A DNA stretch of 38,071 nucleotides from Chara braunii (taxonomy: Eukaryota; Streptophyta; Charophyceae; Charales; Characeae). Each line of letters starts with the position of its first letter. Position 1 is the first letter of the stretch. Position numbers and translations under genes: made by a program. The DNA is taken from assembly GCA_003427395.1 (NCBI GenBank), contig BFEA01000357.1, positions 415,642 through 453,712 of the forward strand. The letters are read 5' to 3'. The notes under the pieces were generated by a model. The model saw only the letters and a list, made by a program, of their open reading frames with translations, made no database searches and was not told the DNA's origin. This document shows positions 19,559 through 30,769 of this stretch, one piece after another.

Positions 19559-19700
19559 AGGAGGAGGAAGAAGGAGAAGGAAAAGGGGAAGAAGAAGAAG
19601 AAAGAAAAAAGAAGAAGGAAGAAGGAGAAGACGAAGTAGGAGGAGAGGGGGAAGGAGAAGAAGAAGAAGGAGAAGAAAGGAAGAAGAAGGAGAGAAAGTA
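19559..19700. repeat. GAA/GGA purine tract
   Basis: About 140 bp almost pure purine on the plus strand (AGAAGAAGAAG, GGAGGAG). It lies just ahead of a minus-strand donor-like GTAAGT (19713-19708), so on the minus strand it is within a candidate intron. Confidence 0.85.
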
Positions 19701-20105
19701 CTCAAGCACTTACCTACGAAACAAGGAGCATCTGGCTTTCGACAACGACAATCGTGACAACAACGGGGAAAAGGAAACAGGCGAGGTTCTTATTGCAATA
19801 ACCTCCCGCTCTTTCATCAGTAAAATGAGTCGTGGATAAATCTTCCATTAGAACGTGGAAGGATACACCACCGCGTGTAAGCATATGTGTGCGTGCGTGT
19901 GATCGCACGCTGCCATTTGAGCTCGATGTGTGTGTATAAAAGGGAGGGGGAAAGAGAGAGAATGTCGGAGAGAGAAAGGTGGAAGGAGTGAAAGCTTACC
20001 GTGATCACTCGATTGTTCGTTGTCACAGCAGCCGGGCGACTGGCTCCTCGGAGTAGAGCACACCCAAACTCGAAAGATAGCTTGTATACATTTATTTTGA
20101 ATACT

Positions 20106-20112
20106 TTTATTA

Positions 20113-20165
<53 letters not shown>

Positions 20166-20185
20166 GTTATTGTTATTGATTTTAT
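20106..20185. repeat. (ATT)n microsatellite
   Basis: ATT units with a few GTT interruptions. Confidence 0.95.
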
Positions 20186-21454
20186 TTATCGATTACATGA
20201 GACAAAGAAAGGTGTGAGGATGCTACTATGTTAATTATTAATATTATTCTCATTTTATAACTTGGTCCGTTCATGCATGTGGCATCGATGAGGAGGGGGA
20301 TAAGGCTTAGGAGAGATGAGCAAAAAGAAGGAAGGAAGAAGAGAAGGAGAAGAAGAAAAAGAGGAGGGGAAGAAGAAGAAAAAGGGGAGAAAGGATCTTA
20401 CCCGCCAACAAATCCTAACGTTTCGGCACCCTCATCCCAAAAGCTTCAGAAAAGATCGGTTGCATGTTTTTTGCCCGCGTGTCCGCGTTCACAACGGCAC
20501 GCTCCTTTTTGCACTGGGAAGCGTTGTGACTTGGTAAGTAGGATGCGTGCTCTCTGTCACCCGAGTTGTGTCATTTGGCAATGGCGCAGATGGCTTCGAC
20601 CCCGCATCCGTCGCGAATGCCCTCCCGCTATTTCTATCGATAGGGGGAGAAAAACGAATGAATCTAACCTTACATGCGGATGCTATACGTTACTGACGTA
20701 TGTGTGTAAGAGAGAGATAGAATGAGAGAGAGGGTGAGAGAATACTTCGATAGATTGGTAAAACAACTCACCTGGGCAGCGAGTAAGTTGCCGAGACCGT
20801 GGCTGTCATCACACAGCTTCTATAAAAAAGGATGAGCAAGGTCGATCGCATCCTTCGTTGGAACGTCGAAGTATCACTACTACATGTGCATACGTGCGTG
20901 TGGGTATGAGAGGGAACGGAAGAAGAGAGAGAGAGTGAAAGAGAGATAGAGAGAAGGGGGAGTTACATACCTGGATCGCACGTACACTACATCCATGAAT
21001 CCAACGAGTCGATTGTCTGGTCGAAAGGCCAGGTGACCTTCCTAAGGTTCATCATGTCAGGGATAGATTGTTGTAATTATCGATATTGAACAAGGAATGC
21101 CCAGTAAGCGTGAGTCATCAGCTCGCGCTGATTACGTCCCTGCCCTTTGTACGCACTGACCGTCGCTCCTACCAATTGAATGGTCCAGTGAAGTGTCTGG
21201 GTTGCGATGATCTTGGCGGTCTGCTGATGGGGGTGCAAGTAACATCTGTGTGTGCGGGATCGATGGTTGTGAGTGAGTGATACGGGAGACATACCTGATG
21301 ATTGAGGAGAACAGCATTGGCCGAGATCTGCATATACTTCGGGGAGTTGTTGACGTCATCAGCGGTATTGTAGTCTAGGATATATAGGATCTGCCATCTG
21401 TAGTCTGGGCGCCGATCGCCAGTTATCAACATTGGATTCAACAGAAAAATTCCC

Positions 21455-21955
21455 ATGAGAAATGGAAGTTGAAAAAACATTCCATAAAAAAAAATCCTTC
21501 ATATTTATAAATTATCATTCCAATATTCGTCCAATTCTAAAATTTCCAGTCTTATTTATAAGTTCCCGTCTAAATATGAGTTTTCCCTTCCATCTACATC
21601 TATTTGTTCAAGATGGAATGAAAGTCTGGACGAGTTTATGAAATATTTTAATTAAACTTTCATTCCATTACAAGAAATATCTTCTAATTTAGATTGGATA
21701 AACCTATTTATGACTGAAAATCCTTACTTAGAATGAAAGTCCAATTAAAATAATTCATGCACCCGTCCACACTTTCATTCCATCTCTAGCATGCAGCTCA
21801 AATAAGAAGGGATACCCCATTTTTGGAAGGAAAGTTTTCAAGTAAGACGGAAAATTTTAAAATTGGAATGACATTTTTTAAGATGGAGTGAAAATTTAAA
21901 ATTTAGAATGTAATTTCACTATAGAATGATTATTTAATTCTTGGAAATTTTTTCG
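21455..21955. mobile_element. AT-rich fold-back insertion (MITE-like) inside repeat G/X
   Basis: About 500 bp of AT-rich DNA with the motif GGAATGAAAGT in both orientations. Arms at 21611-21632 and 21764-21785 are complementary at 21 of 22 positions. The two outer ends share a weaker GAATGAT-ATTTA inverted match. In the related copy at 26.2 kb the flanks (CAACATTGG and GATGATG) are almost adjacent, so this is an insertion into the 21-kb copy. Target-site duplication was not resolved. No transposase ORF. Confidence 0.6.
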
Positions 21956-22201
21956 TTGTTGTCATTGATGATGATGATGAGACTATTCCAGCGTTGTAAA
22001 TTATGAGCTTTTGTATGCTCTTATTTGGTGAGACTGTGATGCAATTCTGCTTTTGGTTCGAGGTCACGACTATCTGGCCTTATGTGTATGATGCTGTTTG
22101 ATTTCTGAAGTTCGTTGTTGCACATTTTTCTTGCATTTTGTATTACTTAGATTTATTATTTCTTTTATTATTATTATCATTGATTGATTGATATTATCGT
22201 T

Positions 22202-22251
<50 letters not shown>

Positions 22252-22266
22252 TATTATTATTATTAT
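21956..22266 (+). repeat. Dispersed repeat X, copy 2, ending in poly(T)/(ATT)n
   Basis: GATGATGATGAGAC, then ATGAGCTTTTGTATGCTC, CACGACTATCTGG and GTATGATGCTGTTTG in this order; the same order is found at 24700-24868, 26215-26392 and, reversed, at 15541-15680. It ends with 47 consecutive T (22203-22249) and ATT units. Confidence 0.75.
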
Positions 22267-22269
22267 TGT

Positions 22270-23660
22270 CGATACTATTATTATTGCAAGGAACCCGATT
22301 GATCATCACTCGTTGGAATGCATCAGATCACATGCATATATACTAATTTCACAGATTGCAAAGTCTCACACGAAGCCCAATAGAAGATGATTGAGAATCG
22401 AGAGCTCAACTCAATTAGTCGAACCAGAATAGAGAGGATACATCGTGAGTCCAAACGCACAGCGCCAACCAGAGTTAACAAGTCTTCCCTTATCAACATG
22501 AGTTCCTAGGCTTGGCGCTTACAAGCACTAACTACCGAACATCAACAACAACGCCCAATAGTTAAGTGTCACCTTAGCTCACACCTCTCCCTCCCGGTCT
22601 ATAGTCCCGATCTGCTCTTCACTCATCATGCATACACACTCGCTATTACACGAGGATCTACTCTGAATACTACTCACTGGTAACTCCTACTGACTATGTC
22701 CACTAACGTGTTAATCAGCGTTGGCACATATATGGTTGCCTTCCCTCTAGCCAGCAGTCTTTTCATTCTCACGTAGCGTTGTTCTTCAACCTAGCACAAC
22801 TCATACACATTTAGCGCACCAGTATCATGGCACGTCCACATTCTCATGTGGAGTGAGCATCTGTCCAAAGGGAGGTTGGTCGGTCCTTCTAGACTGTTCT
22901 GCGTGGCTTTCGTTCGGCCTGAAATATGCCAGGGACTCCTGCCCAATACCGATTGTTGCAGGGTGTGTGTCCCAGTATCCTTTCCTATCGTCTGTTGCTG
23001 CATGGGGCTATCGGGCCTGTCTTTTGGATTCATGGTCTGAATCAGCACTGACTCGTGCGATTACGATCGGACTAGGATTGTAGCCTTTGACTTATTGACA
23101 AACAGACATGACTTTCCATTGAGAAGACATGACCCTAGCTCAGTCTTGAAAACTGTGTACAATACGTATTCGAACAGGACCTGTTGTTATTTTTTGAAAT
23201 AACTGATCATTTCATTACGGATGCGACATATGCCTCAGGGAACTTTGTTTCTGAGTTGCTGCTCGTGAATTTGGTTGTGGCCGACAGAGCCCCTTGCTGT
23301 TGGGGGTACTCATCTGGGGTCTAATTCATAAAGGCCCTTTCATTATCATTATTATTACTATTAAGAACGATTTTGCTCAACCGCGCCTCTTCTACTTGCC
23401 GTATGAGAGAAAATGGAGGCGGGCAGGATGTGTGATGCATTCGCATAATAAAGACGCAAGGCCGGATCCATTGCCGCCTGACTTATTGGAATGCGTGTTT
23501 ATGCCTGACATAACCCCAATGATGTGATTTTGGTGAGCTGTGCGGTGTGGAGAGAGAAAGGGAAAAGACAAATAGTGACAACAAACATACAATTAGTGAC
23601 AGGGGGCAGGCAAACAGACAACGTGGAAAGTGGGTGCACGCTGAGAAAGGAGAATGCGGC
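22270..23660. other. No recognised gene
   Basis: Mixed composition, ORFs at most 85 codons and without motifs. A minus-strand donor-like GTATGTAGCC occurs at about 23668, in the same direction as the ladder at 18-21 kb, but no exon can be supported. Confidence 0.4.
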
Positions 23661-23689
23661 TACATACCTCGTAAGTATGCCTAATATCC

Positions 23690-24200
23690 ACGATTAGAGT
23701 GGAGAAGAGAGAGAAAGACCAACAGAGAGGCATGCACAGTCAAGTGAACAGACAGACAAGAGTCAGACAGACGAGGAGAGAAAGGCAGAGAAAGTTAGCC
23801 AGACAGGCAAACACACGCGGCCACACACCCGCAGGCACAGGGGGAGAGAAGAGGAAGAAGAGACAGCCAACCAAACAGCCACCAAACAAATAGTCAGACA
23901 CATAGTCTAGCATAGTCAGAATCACAGTCAGACACATAATCGGGCACAGTCAAACATACAGGCAAACACAAACAAACAGACAATCAGCACAGGCAAACAA
24001 ACGAAAAGACGAATAAAGTCAGTCTGACAGTCAGATACAAACAAGACACAAACTGTCAGAAAAGACAGGCACAGACAAGTGAAACAGGCGGGCAAACCGA
24101 CAAACACACAGACGAAGGCAAACAGGCAGACAAAAAGAACAGACCTACAAACAGACAGACTGACCACGATAGACAGACACAGAGAAAGGAATAGGAGGTA
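23690..24200. repeat. Degenerate CAGACA/AACAGAC satellite
   Basis: Dense CAGACAGAC, AAACAGGCA and CACAGACAA words, the reverse-complement flavour of the GT-rich tracts at 2.0-3.0 and 13.9-14.4 kb. The 129-codon ORF on the minus strand is Val/Cys/Leu-rich because of the repeat. Confidence 0.7.
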
Positions 24201-24339
24201 GAGCTCATAAAGGTGCACGCGGGCCCTGAGTGTACACAGTCCCGCGCAATACTCGCTGACGGGACTAACCGAGACAGGGACTGGGTACCGCTGACTGAGC
24301 AAGGATAGACTTACCACTGCCCACTTGCCTCTAGTCTGC

Positions 24340-24700
24340 TGTGAACAACGATTGAAGGGTCACTTCCGGACTTTCCGGAAATCTGCGGGCTCGGCCCCCT
24401 CGATACTGTAGAAGCAGTAACTTTGACACTTCAGGGTTGTAGGGGCTGCAACCTGGACCCTGCAGAGGACTTACAGCTATGACACCCAGGATTTGCTAAG
24501 GTCTACAAACGACAGGCCTACTGACTGAACCCCTACGACCTACGGACCATATGACAACCTATCGACTGTTGGGAATACACAGGTCGTGGGTTCAACTCTA
24601 CGGGACGGCACAGGTACTGTACACAGGAAAGGTTGGGGTCTAGGGATTGAACCCTAGGTACTGCGTCGGCTACTGCTAAAAGGTGAAAACCGTTTCGGTA
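24340..24700. other. Hairpin-rich, non-coding
   Basis: TTCCGGA/TCCGGAA near 24365-24381, AGGTTGCAG-type pairing of AGGGTTGTAG with CTGCAACCT near 24434-24455, CTAGGG/CCCTAG near 24640-24657 whose minus strand reads GGGTTCAATCCC, close to a tRNA T-arm. Style resembles 17450-17930. Confidence 0.4.
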
Positions 24701-24875
24701 CTGTGTTGATGATGATGAGATTCATCCAGCATTGTCACCTATAAGCTTTTGTTGTGCTCTTATGCGGTGGGACTCGTGTGAAAAAATTTTGCATTTGGTT
24801 CGATGACACGACTATCTGTTTTCATGTGTATGATGTTGTTTGTCTTCCGATGATAATTGTTGATCATTATTTTTA

Positions 24876-24923
<48 letters not shown>

Positions 24924-24946
24924 GTATTAGTATTAGTATTATTAGT
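24700..24946 (+). repeat. Dispersed repeat X, copy 3, with (ATT)n tail
   Basis: Same ordered landmarks as copy 2 (GATGATGATGAGATTC, AAGCTTTTGTTG, CACGACTATCTG, GTATGATGTTGTTTG), then (ATT)n at about 24869-24946. Confidence 0.75.
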
Positions 24947-24949
24947 TCT

Positions 24950-25500
24950 ACTTGCAATCAGACTCGCACCGGTTTGGTGACTAGCGCAGACTCAAAGCTC
25001 AAAGATACGACAACTTAAGACACAGTTCGAATAAGAGTTCACACCAGATGGTTATGGCGCACGAGCACCCAGTACTCTCAGTCCGTTACTATGTTCAACG
25101 CGTTGAACGCACGACACTTTCTACCTACTACGATCACTGTCACCCACAACAGCTATGGCTGGGCTGCCGAGCCTTCCGATGGTCTGTGGACTTGGCCCTT
25201 CGACACGATAGCAGCGACGACTTGACCATATGGGACTGTAGAAGCTACGGCTCTGACCTTCTAAGGAATGTAGCAGCAAAGACACTGATGACTTTCAAGC
25301 CATAGCTACTACGACCTAGACCTTTCCGGACTATAGGAGATACGGCCATGACCAAAAGTCATATGGCCATAACCAGGGCTATTGACTCAACCCCTGCATA
25401 AAGCAGACAAACAACAGTGGTTTGAATGACGCCGTGACAGTCACGCTAAAGATGTGACAGTCACGCACGTAGTAACTTTGAAGCATATTTTTGTCTCTGG
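24950..25500. other. Non-coding, several palindromes
   Basis: A perfect 16-bp palindrome GTTCAACGCGTTGAAC (near 25093-25108), a GGCCATGAC/GTC-ATGGCC hairpin (about 25343-25367) and two GTGACAGTCACGC units (about 25436 and 25455). An 85-codon ORF at 25048 has no recognisable motif. Confidence 0.4.
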
Positions 25501-25599
25501 ACAACTGTGGACCACCATAGCACGAATGTGGTAGCATCGCCTCCGCTTGGCCCACGAAGGGATGGATAGATGATTGGACGTTGACACGTGATTTATACT

Positions 25600-26000
25600 T
25601 CAGTAGCCGTTGGTCTGACCTTTTCCCATGACCATAGTGCACACAGTCCTACACAATACATACACGAATGGACCAGGACAGACTGAAACGAGGTTGCAGA
25701 ATTGACACGGGTAGGCTTCGCCATTATAGCAGTTATGACTTTGACATAACGGGATAGGCCTACGATGCAGGATTCAACAGCTACCTTTGCCTGCACGTAG
25801 ACAAAGCAGACAGACAGGTGCAGATTGACGCAAGACACACACCGACACAGGTTGACACTATTACTAATGATTTACTGAGATGACACTGTGACTTTTGATC
25901 ACCCAATTTTGACGTTGTGACAGTCGATCACACACAAACTGATGTTGTGGCACCCGGACACACATACAGACAAATTCAGTGACCCAAATAGGACACACAG
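25600..26000. repeat. Degenerate GACACAC/ACAGAC satellite-like DNA
   Basis: Recurrent TTTTGACGTTGTGACAGTCGATCAC-like words, read here in pieces no longer than 12 bp (GTTGTGACAGTC, GTTGTGGCACCC). It is contiguous with repeat copy G3 on its right. Confidence 0.5.
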
Positions 26001-26059
26001 CTATGATATAGAGGGGAAGAGAAAGCAATACTTACATACAGAAAATGAGACAAGATGTG

Positions 26060-26489
<430 letters not shown>

Positions 26490-26727
26490 GATGTTGTCTC
26501 ATTATTGAAATATCAATAAGGAAAGCAGGGGCTAGAGAAGGGAAATAATATGGGGCGACGGAGAGGAGAGGGACATTGTGAATATGTGACGATGCCAGCC
26601 TCCTCCATCCTCCTCCATTCTGGTCCTTGATCAATCATCTCACGCGCCTACCTCTTCAACTATAAATGTTTGATAAACACTGAGATAACCATGGTTGTTC
26701 TTACTTTAAGTTTCAGACAGTCAATTG

Positions 26728-26734
26728 TATAAAA
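26728..26734 (+). promoter_or_regulatory. TATA-box-like TATAAAA before hairpin P of E2
   Basis: Exact TATAAAA about 20-25 bp upstream of the conserved GGGCGATTGCGGG. E0 and E3 have only AT-rich approximations (AATAT, AAATATTT) at a similar distance, and E1 has none visible, so promoter function is tentative. Confidence 0.3.
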
Positions 26735-26751
26735 CTTGACATGATCGAAAA

Positions 26752-26813
26752 CAGGGCGATTGCGGGAGCTCTGCCGGAGTTCAGGAGGAACTCTGGAGGC
26801 AGAGAACTGTAAG
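26752..26813 (+). other. Hairpin module P of E2
   Basis: GGGCGATTGCGGGAG, CTGCC paired with GGCAG, GGAGTTC paired with GAACTCT around loop AGGAG. The gap behind it opens with AAG|GTACGCG. Confidence 0.75.
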
Positions 26814-26915
26814 GTACGCGTCATCGATTTCCTTCCCCATATCCCTTACAAACTACCCTCTTTTTAGCAAAATGCCTGCGTGTTTATGTGATATGCTATT
26901 TATAGGTTTCTTCAG
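26814..26915 (+). other. Candidate 102-bp GT-AG intron in E2
   Basis: AAG|GTACGC at the left, TTTCTTCAG|GACTAA at the right; same position as in E0 and E1. Confidence 0.55.
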
Positions 26916-27194
26916 GACTAATCATATCAACTAAGAAAAGTACTATATGATTGGAATGAGAACCTTGCCTCAAGAAAGGAAGGAACCTAGGAAAGAACCA
27001 AGAAGGAAACTTAGCCTGCTTGGTTTTGAGACAACAAAGATAGTTTGATGAAGGCCTCTGTTGGGGTCGTCGCTCTGTCTGGAATGACTAAAAGGGTACT
27101 TGCCGTGCAATCTACCCAGCCTAACTATTTAGCCCTGGACTTCAACATTAAGGACGGGAAGATATCGTGCGTTTTTTCTGATAACTCAGACAGT

Positions 27195-29310
27195 TAAATC
27201 CAAGATTAATCCGATACTTCCATAAAGTACACGTTTTCAACTGATTTAACCAAGGCAAAAACTAATCCGATACTTCCGTGGAATACACCGTTTTCAAATA
27301 ACTGACAAAAACATAGGTAAATAGAAGTCTTCCGTGGAGTTCTCCTATCGAAATACCGGATTAGACTTAAGGAGGGAATCAAGTACTCCCGGGTGAGTAC
27401 ACGAACTCCTGAGTCTAGGACGATCTGTGTTGCCTTCCGTGTAAGTCAACATGTCTTTGCCTAACTTAATAAATGGACTGCCAGGGCAACTATAAATAAT
27501 TTTGATCCCCTATGTATCAGACAGATATTATGTGGCTCCCGGGAGGGTCATCTTAATACTTTGTTTGATCTGGGGGTCAATTAACAACTACAAATAATCT
27601 CTTTATCCCCTATACATCGAACAAATATTAGATGGCTCCCGGGAGGGTCATCTTAATATTCTGTCTGATCTAGGGGTCAACTAACTAGAAATCTTTATCC
27701 CCTATACATCAAACAGATATTAAGTGACTCCCGGGAGGGTCATCTTAATATTATGTTTGATCTGGGGATCAATTGACAATTACAAACAATTTGGTTCCAT
27801 ATACATCGAACAGATAATAGGTGACTCCCGGGAGGGTCATCTTAATATTCGGTTTAATTTTGGGATCAATTAACAATCACAAACAATCTTGATTCCCTAT
27901 ACAACAAACAGATGTTAGATGGCTCCCAGAAGGGTCACCTTAATATTCTGTTTGATTTAGGGGTCAATTAACAACTATAAATAATTTTTATCCCTTATAC
28001 ATCAAACAGATATTAGGTGGCCCTCGGAAGGGTCATCTTAATATTCTGTTTGATCTGGGGATCAATTGACAATTACAAACAATTTGGTTCCCTATACATA
28101 GAACAGATATTAGGTGACTCCCGGGAGGGTCATTTTAATATTCGGTTTCATTTGGGGATCAATTAACAATCACAAACAATCTTGATTTCCTATACATGAA
28201 ACAGATGTTAGATGGCTCCCAGGAGGGTCATCTTAATATTCTGTTTGATTTAGGGGTCCATTAACAACTATAAATAATCTTTATCCCCTACACATCAAAC
28301 AAATATTAGGTGGTTCTCGGGAGGGTCATCTTAATATTATGTTTGATATGGGGATCAATTGACAATTACAAACAATTTCGTTCCTTATACATCGAACAAA
28401 TATTAGGTGACTCCCGGAAGGGTCATCTTAATATTCGGTTTGATTTAGGGATCAATTAACAATCACAAACAATCTTGATTCCCTATACATCAAACAGATG
28501 TTAGATGGTTCCCGGGAGGGTCATCTTAATATTCTGTTTGATTTAGGGGTCAATTAACAACTATAAATAATTTTTATCCCCTACACATCAAACAGATATT
28601 AGGTGGTTCCCGGGAGAGTCATCTTAATATTCTGTTTGATCAAGGGATCAATTGACAATTACAAACAATTTGGTTCCCTACACATCGAACAGATATTAGG
28701 TGGTTCCCGGGAGAGTCGTCTTAATACGTTGTTTGATCTAGGGATTAACTAACACGAAGATAATTGAGTAACCTTGCTACTTGTTTGACATTGCATGATT
28801 ACCAATGACCTGATTAGTTAACATTGGATCCGGATATAGGAGGTTCTCATAGAGTCATTCTATATAAACCACTTGGCTACATTTTAACGTACCAAGTATG
28901 ACACTTCGAATCATTCAAAAACCACTGACTTAATCTGAAGCTCGTCCGACTCTAAGTTAGTAGTAGGGTGACTCCCGCTGGATCGTCCTATTACGCTTAT
29001 GAAAGGTAGACTGAGCTCCGATCAAGGAGTAGTAGGAGGCTTCCGGGAAGGTCGCCTATTACTTGCTTGAACTTCTGTATTGACATCTGGATCTAAAAGG
29101 GGTTTATCAAAAACTAAAATACTCACATATGGATTATCCAGTCACTCGCGCATGATTGCCTGAATTGTTTGATCGCATGAGGATTGCTTGAGCTATGAAG
29201 GGTGGTTGATTGCTTCCGTAGGAGCAATTCGACTACTCGTTTGACTAACCGTTTGATTTGGGATTGATCAAGTAGTGGATGATTCCCGGGTGAGTCAACC
29301 CACTACTTGC
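27195..29310 (+). repeat. Class-d stem-loop array: 13 tandem 98-bp units plus about 10 dispersed relatives
   Basis: Thirteen units of about 98 bp (loop cores CTCCCGGGAGGG near 27535, 27635, 27728, 27823, 27921, 28020, 28117, 28215, 28312, 28412, 28507, 28607, 28704). Each folds along most of its length: ATCAAACAG with CTGTTTGAT, TATTA with TAATA, GGTGAC or GATGGC with GTCATC, CCCTA with TAGGG. Units recur in the order A-B-C, recognisable by the linker (ATTGACAATTACAAAC; AACAATCACAAACAATC; AACAACTATAAATAA), giving a 294-bp trimer. Looser relatives with a TTCCGTGGA or TTCCCGGG loop and unrelated stems flank the array on both sides (27197, 27278, 27340, 27388, 27437; 28843, 28972, 29049, 29214, 29285), the last pairing CAAGTAGTGG with CCACTACTTG. 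Confidence 0.9.
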
Positions 29311-29799
29311 ATATGTCAGGACAAGAAGAAGAGAAAAAGAAAAAGGGAGTGTTCCATCAGGGGCGACTCCAAAAGTCCAGAGGGAGGAGTAGAATAGAAG
29401 GCAAAAACCGCTAGGACAAAGAGTTAGGAAAACAGAGGCTTTGCGTAGCCTCAGGTTATTGAATAAGCTCCTAATGAGGAGTTGTCAACAGCATGAGTTA
29501 ATCTCAGCTAGACTACCGCATAAAGCACCAGAGGGTGTGCTTGTCCACAAGAGAGAAAAATGCAAGTACTGAGAGTTGGGAAAATATGAGTTTCCCTAAG
29601 ACGACCAAGGACATAGGAGGAAGAGTGACAGATGACTTAGGGTAGGTAGAAGTTACGGATTAGACACTGGGAATTGGTCCCAAAGATCACTAACCAGATC
29701 TAAGGGCTTGACCCTTAATATGTAGGAATCGAGTGGAGATGTTGAATTTTTATTGACTTGTGTGTGTGCAAGTCTCTGTTTTGGTCTACTGCAATCAAA

Positions 29800-29875
29800 G
29801 GAGAAGTCCTACATAAAGGACTCAACTTTCTGTTATCACTCGATAACAGGTCGGTCGTTGCCGATTCAACTTTTC
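29800..29875 (+). other. Module Q of E2
   Basis: AGTCCT/AGGACT hairpin, CTGTTATC-actc-GATAACAG (29830-29849), then GTCGGT with partner GCCGAT. Confidence 0.7.
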
Positions 29876-29989
29876 CCCCTTTTTGACTTGATACCCACAT
29901 CTAAAGTCGAACCCTGTGATCAGTAAAACTGTCACCTGTGTTCATTGCCTAAATGGTCCTAGTCACTCTCAATGGTCCTTTGAAGAAAT

Positions 29990-30160
29990 GTGAGGGGGCT
30001 AGGCTTACGTCTCAGGAAAAGATAGAGCTGCATTACATGGTTTGGGAAGTGAGGGACATAGTATGAGGTGTAGATTGATGGTTGACTCCGCTAGTGCATG
30101 GCATGTGGATTGTCTTTGCATTATCATGTGCAGGTCTTCTTTGTTTGTGGGTTTTGGATT
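29990..30160 (+). other. Module R of E2
   Basis: GGGAAGTGAGGGACAT, GGTTGACTCC, TAGTGCATG and acceptor-like ATGTGCAG|GTCTTC, each with a counterpart in E1 and/or E3. Confidence 0.5.
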
Positions 30161-30439
30161 GAATTTGGGCTTGACATCGTGAAGAGTCCTGGGCACACAG
30201 CACTTGTGACAGTGGAAAGGGTTCCCGGCGGTAATACTCTCATACTCATTATGGTCTTATATAAATCATGTGCTATTTGTTAACAGTTGTGACATAATCT
30301 GTTCAGTAGGATAAATAGTTTTAGCAGCTGGGAAAGTCGGACAGGTTCGATCATTAGACAATTAAAGCATAGAGCGGAAGTAGACTACTATTAAAAAGTT
30401 CAACCTGAAATACGTAGCGGGTCAGTTCGGATGTCTTAC

Positions 30440-30765
30440 CGCGCGTACCCCCATCTTATGCTACAGCGATCGAGAAAACACTCTCGGCCAACCTACCTCT
30501 ACAAAGGCATGAAAAAACTTTTGCATCGTGGGCCGGTAGCTCAGCAGGGATACGCCTACCCGAGGGTGGTGACAACCTCTCAGGTAGAAGGTAAGTTGTA
30601 CCTCGTGACGTCCCAACCTATCGCAGGGCGTCGTGAGAGGTATAGCACGCGCGCACGGTTGGAGTGGTGACTAGTTGTTCTACGAAAATAAATCCTGCGT
30701 GACACGACCGTGAGGTTTAGCGCTCCGAGCAGGGTGCAGGACCGCCGCGCGCGACAACGTGGCTC
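30440..30765 (+). other. Module S of E2
   Basis: TATGCTACAGCGA, CGAG-loop-CTCG, A-box-like GGTAGCTCAGCAGGG (from 30535), ACAAC paired with GTTGT, a long stem TACCTC-GTGACGTCC closed by GGGCGTCG-GAGGTA (30599-30642) around a loop ending TCGCA, CACGGT paired with ACCGTG, GCGC paired with GTGC and a final GC-rich GACCGCC. The A-box-like stretch fits TRGCNNAGYNGG, but no B box follows at tRNA distance. Confidence 0.75.
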
Positions 30766-30769
30766 CTAC

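Larger units (their letters stand above)
18338..21480 (-). other. Putative intron-rich minus-strand gene or gene-like repeat
   Basis: On the minus strand, donor-like sites (GTAAGT, GTAAGC, GTATGT, GTGAGT, GTTAGT, GTTAGC, GTAAGA or GTTAGA) end candidate exons whose downstream edges lie at about 21295, 20971, 20772, 20669, 20402, 20000, 19714, 18998, 18761, 18551 and 18338, all in one direction. Intervening DNA is purine-rich on the plus strand, i.e. pyrimidine-rich on the minus strand, as expected before 3' splice sites. Several segments look like repeats of one another (CTCCCGCT near 18803, 19806 and 20627). The first candidate exon (about 21455-21295) belongs to repeat family G. The product is unknown, frames cannot be joined with confidence, and the assembly gap at 19202-19336 lies inside. 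It may be a decayed multi-exon gene or a transposable element carrying introns. Confidence 0.4.
26490..30765 (+). other. E2: composite hairpin-rich element, full set of modules
   Basis: From the ATT tract: leader with GGAGAGGAGAGGG and CCTCCTCCATTCT (also in E0 and similar in E3), TATAAAA at 26728-26734 about 20-25 bp before hairpin P, P (26752-26813), intron-like gap (26814-26915), array d (27195-29310), a spacer with AGTCCT/AGGACT and GACTTG/CAAGTC hairpins, module Q (29800-29875), module R (29990-30160) and module S (30440-30765). No ORF above 65 codons lies on its sense strand across the array. The clean order of shared modules makes E2 the best reference copy. Confidence 0.65.

Noticed and set aside
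19010-19705. Long ORFs on both strands across the N gap
   Set aside because: They contain the 135-N block, the (GA)n run and the G run, so they are artefacts.
30535-30600. tRNA gene in module S
   Set aside because: The A-box-like part fits, but the D-arm does not close as in a tRNA and no T-arm follows.
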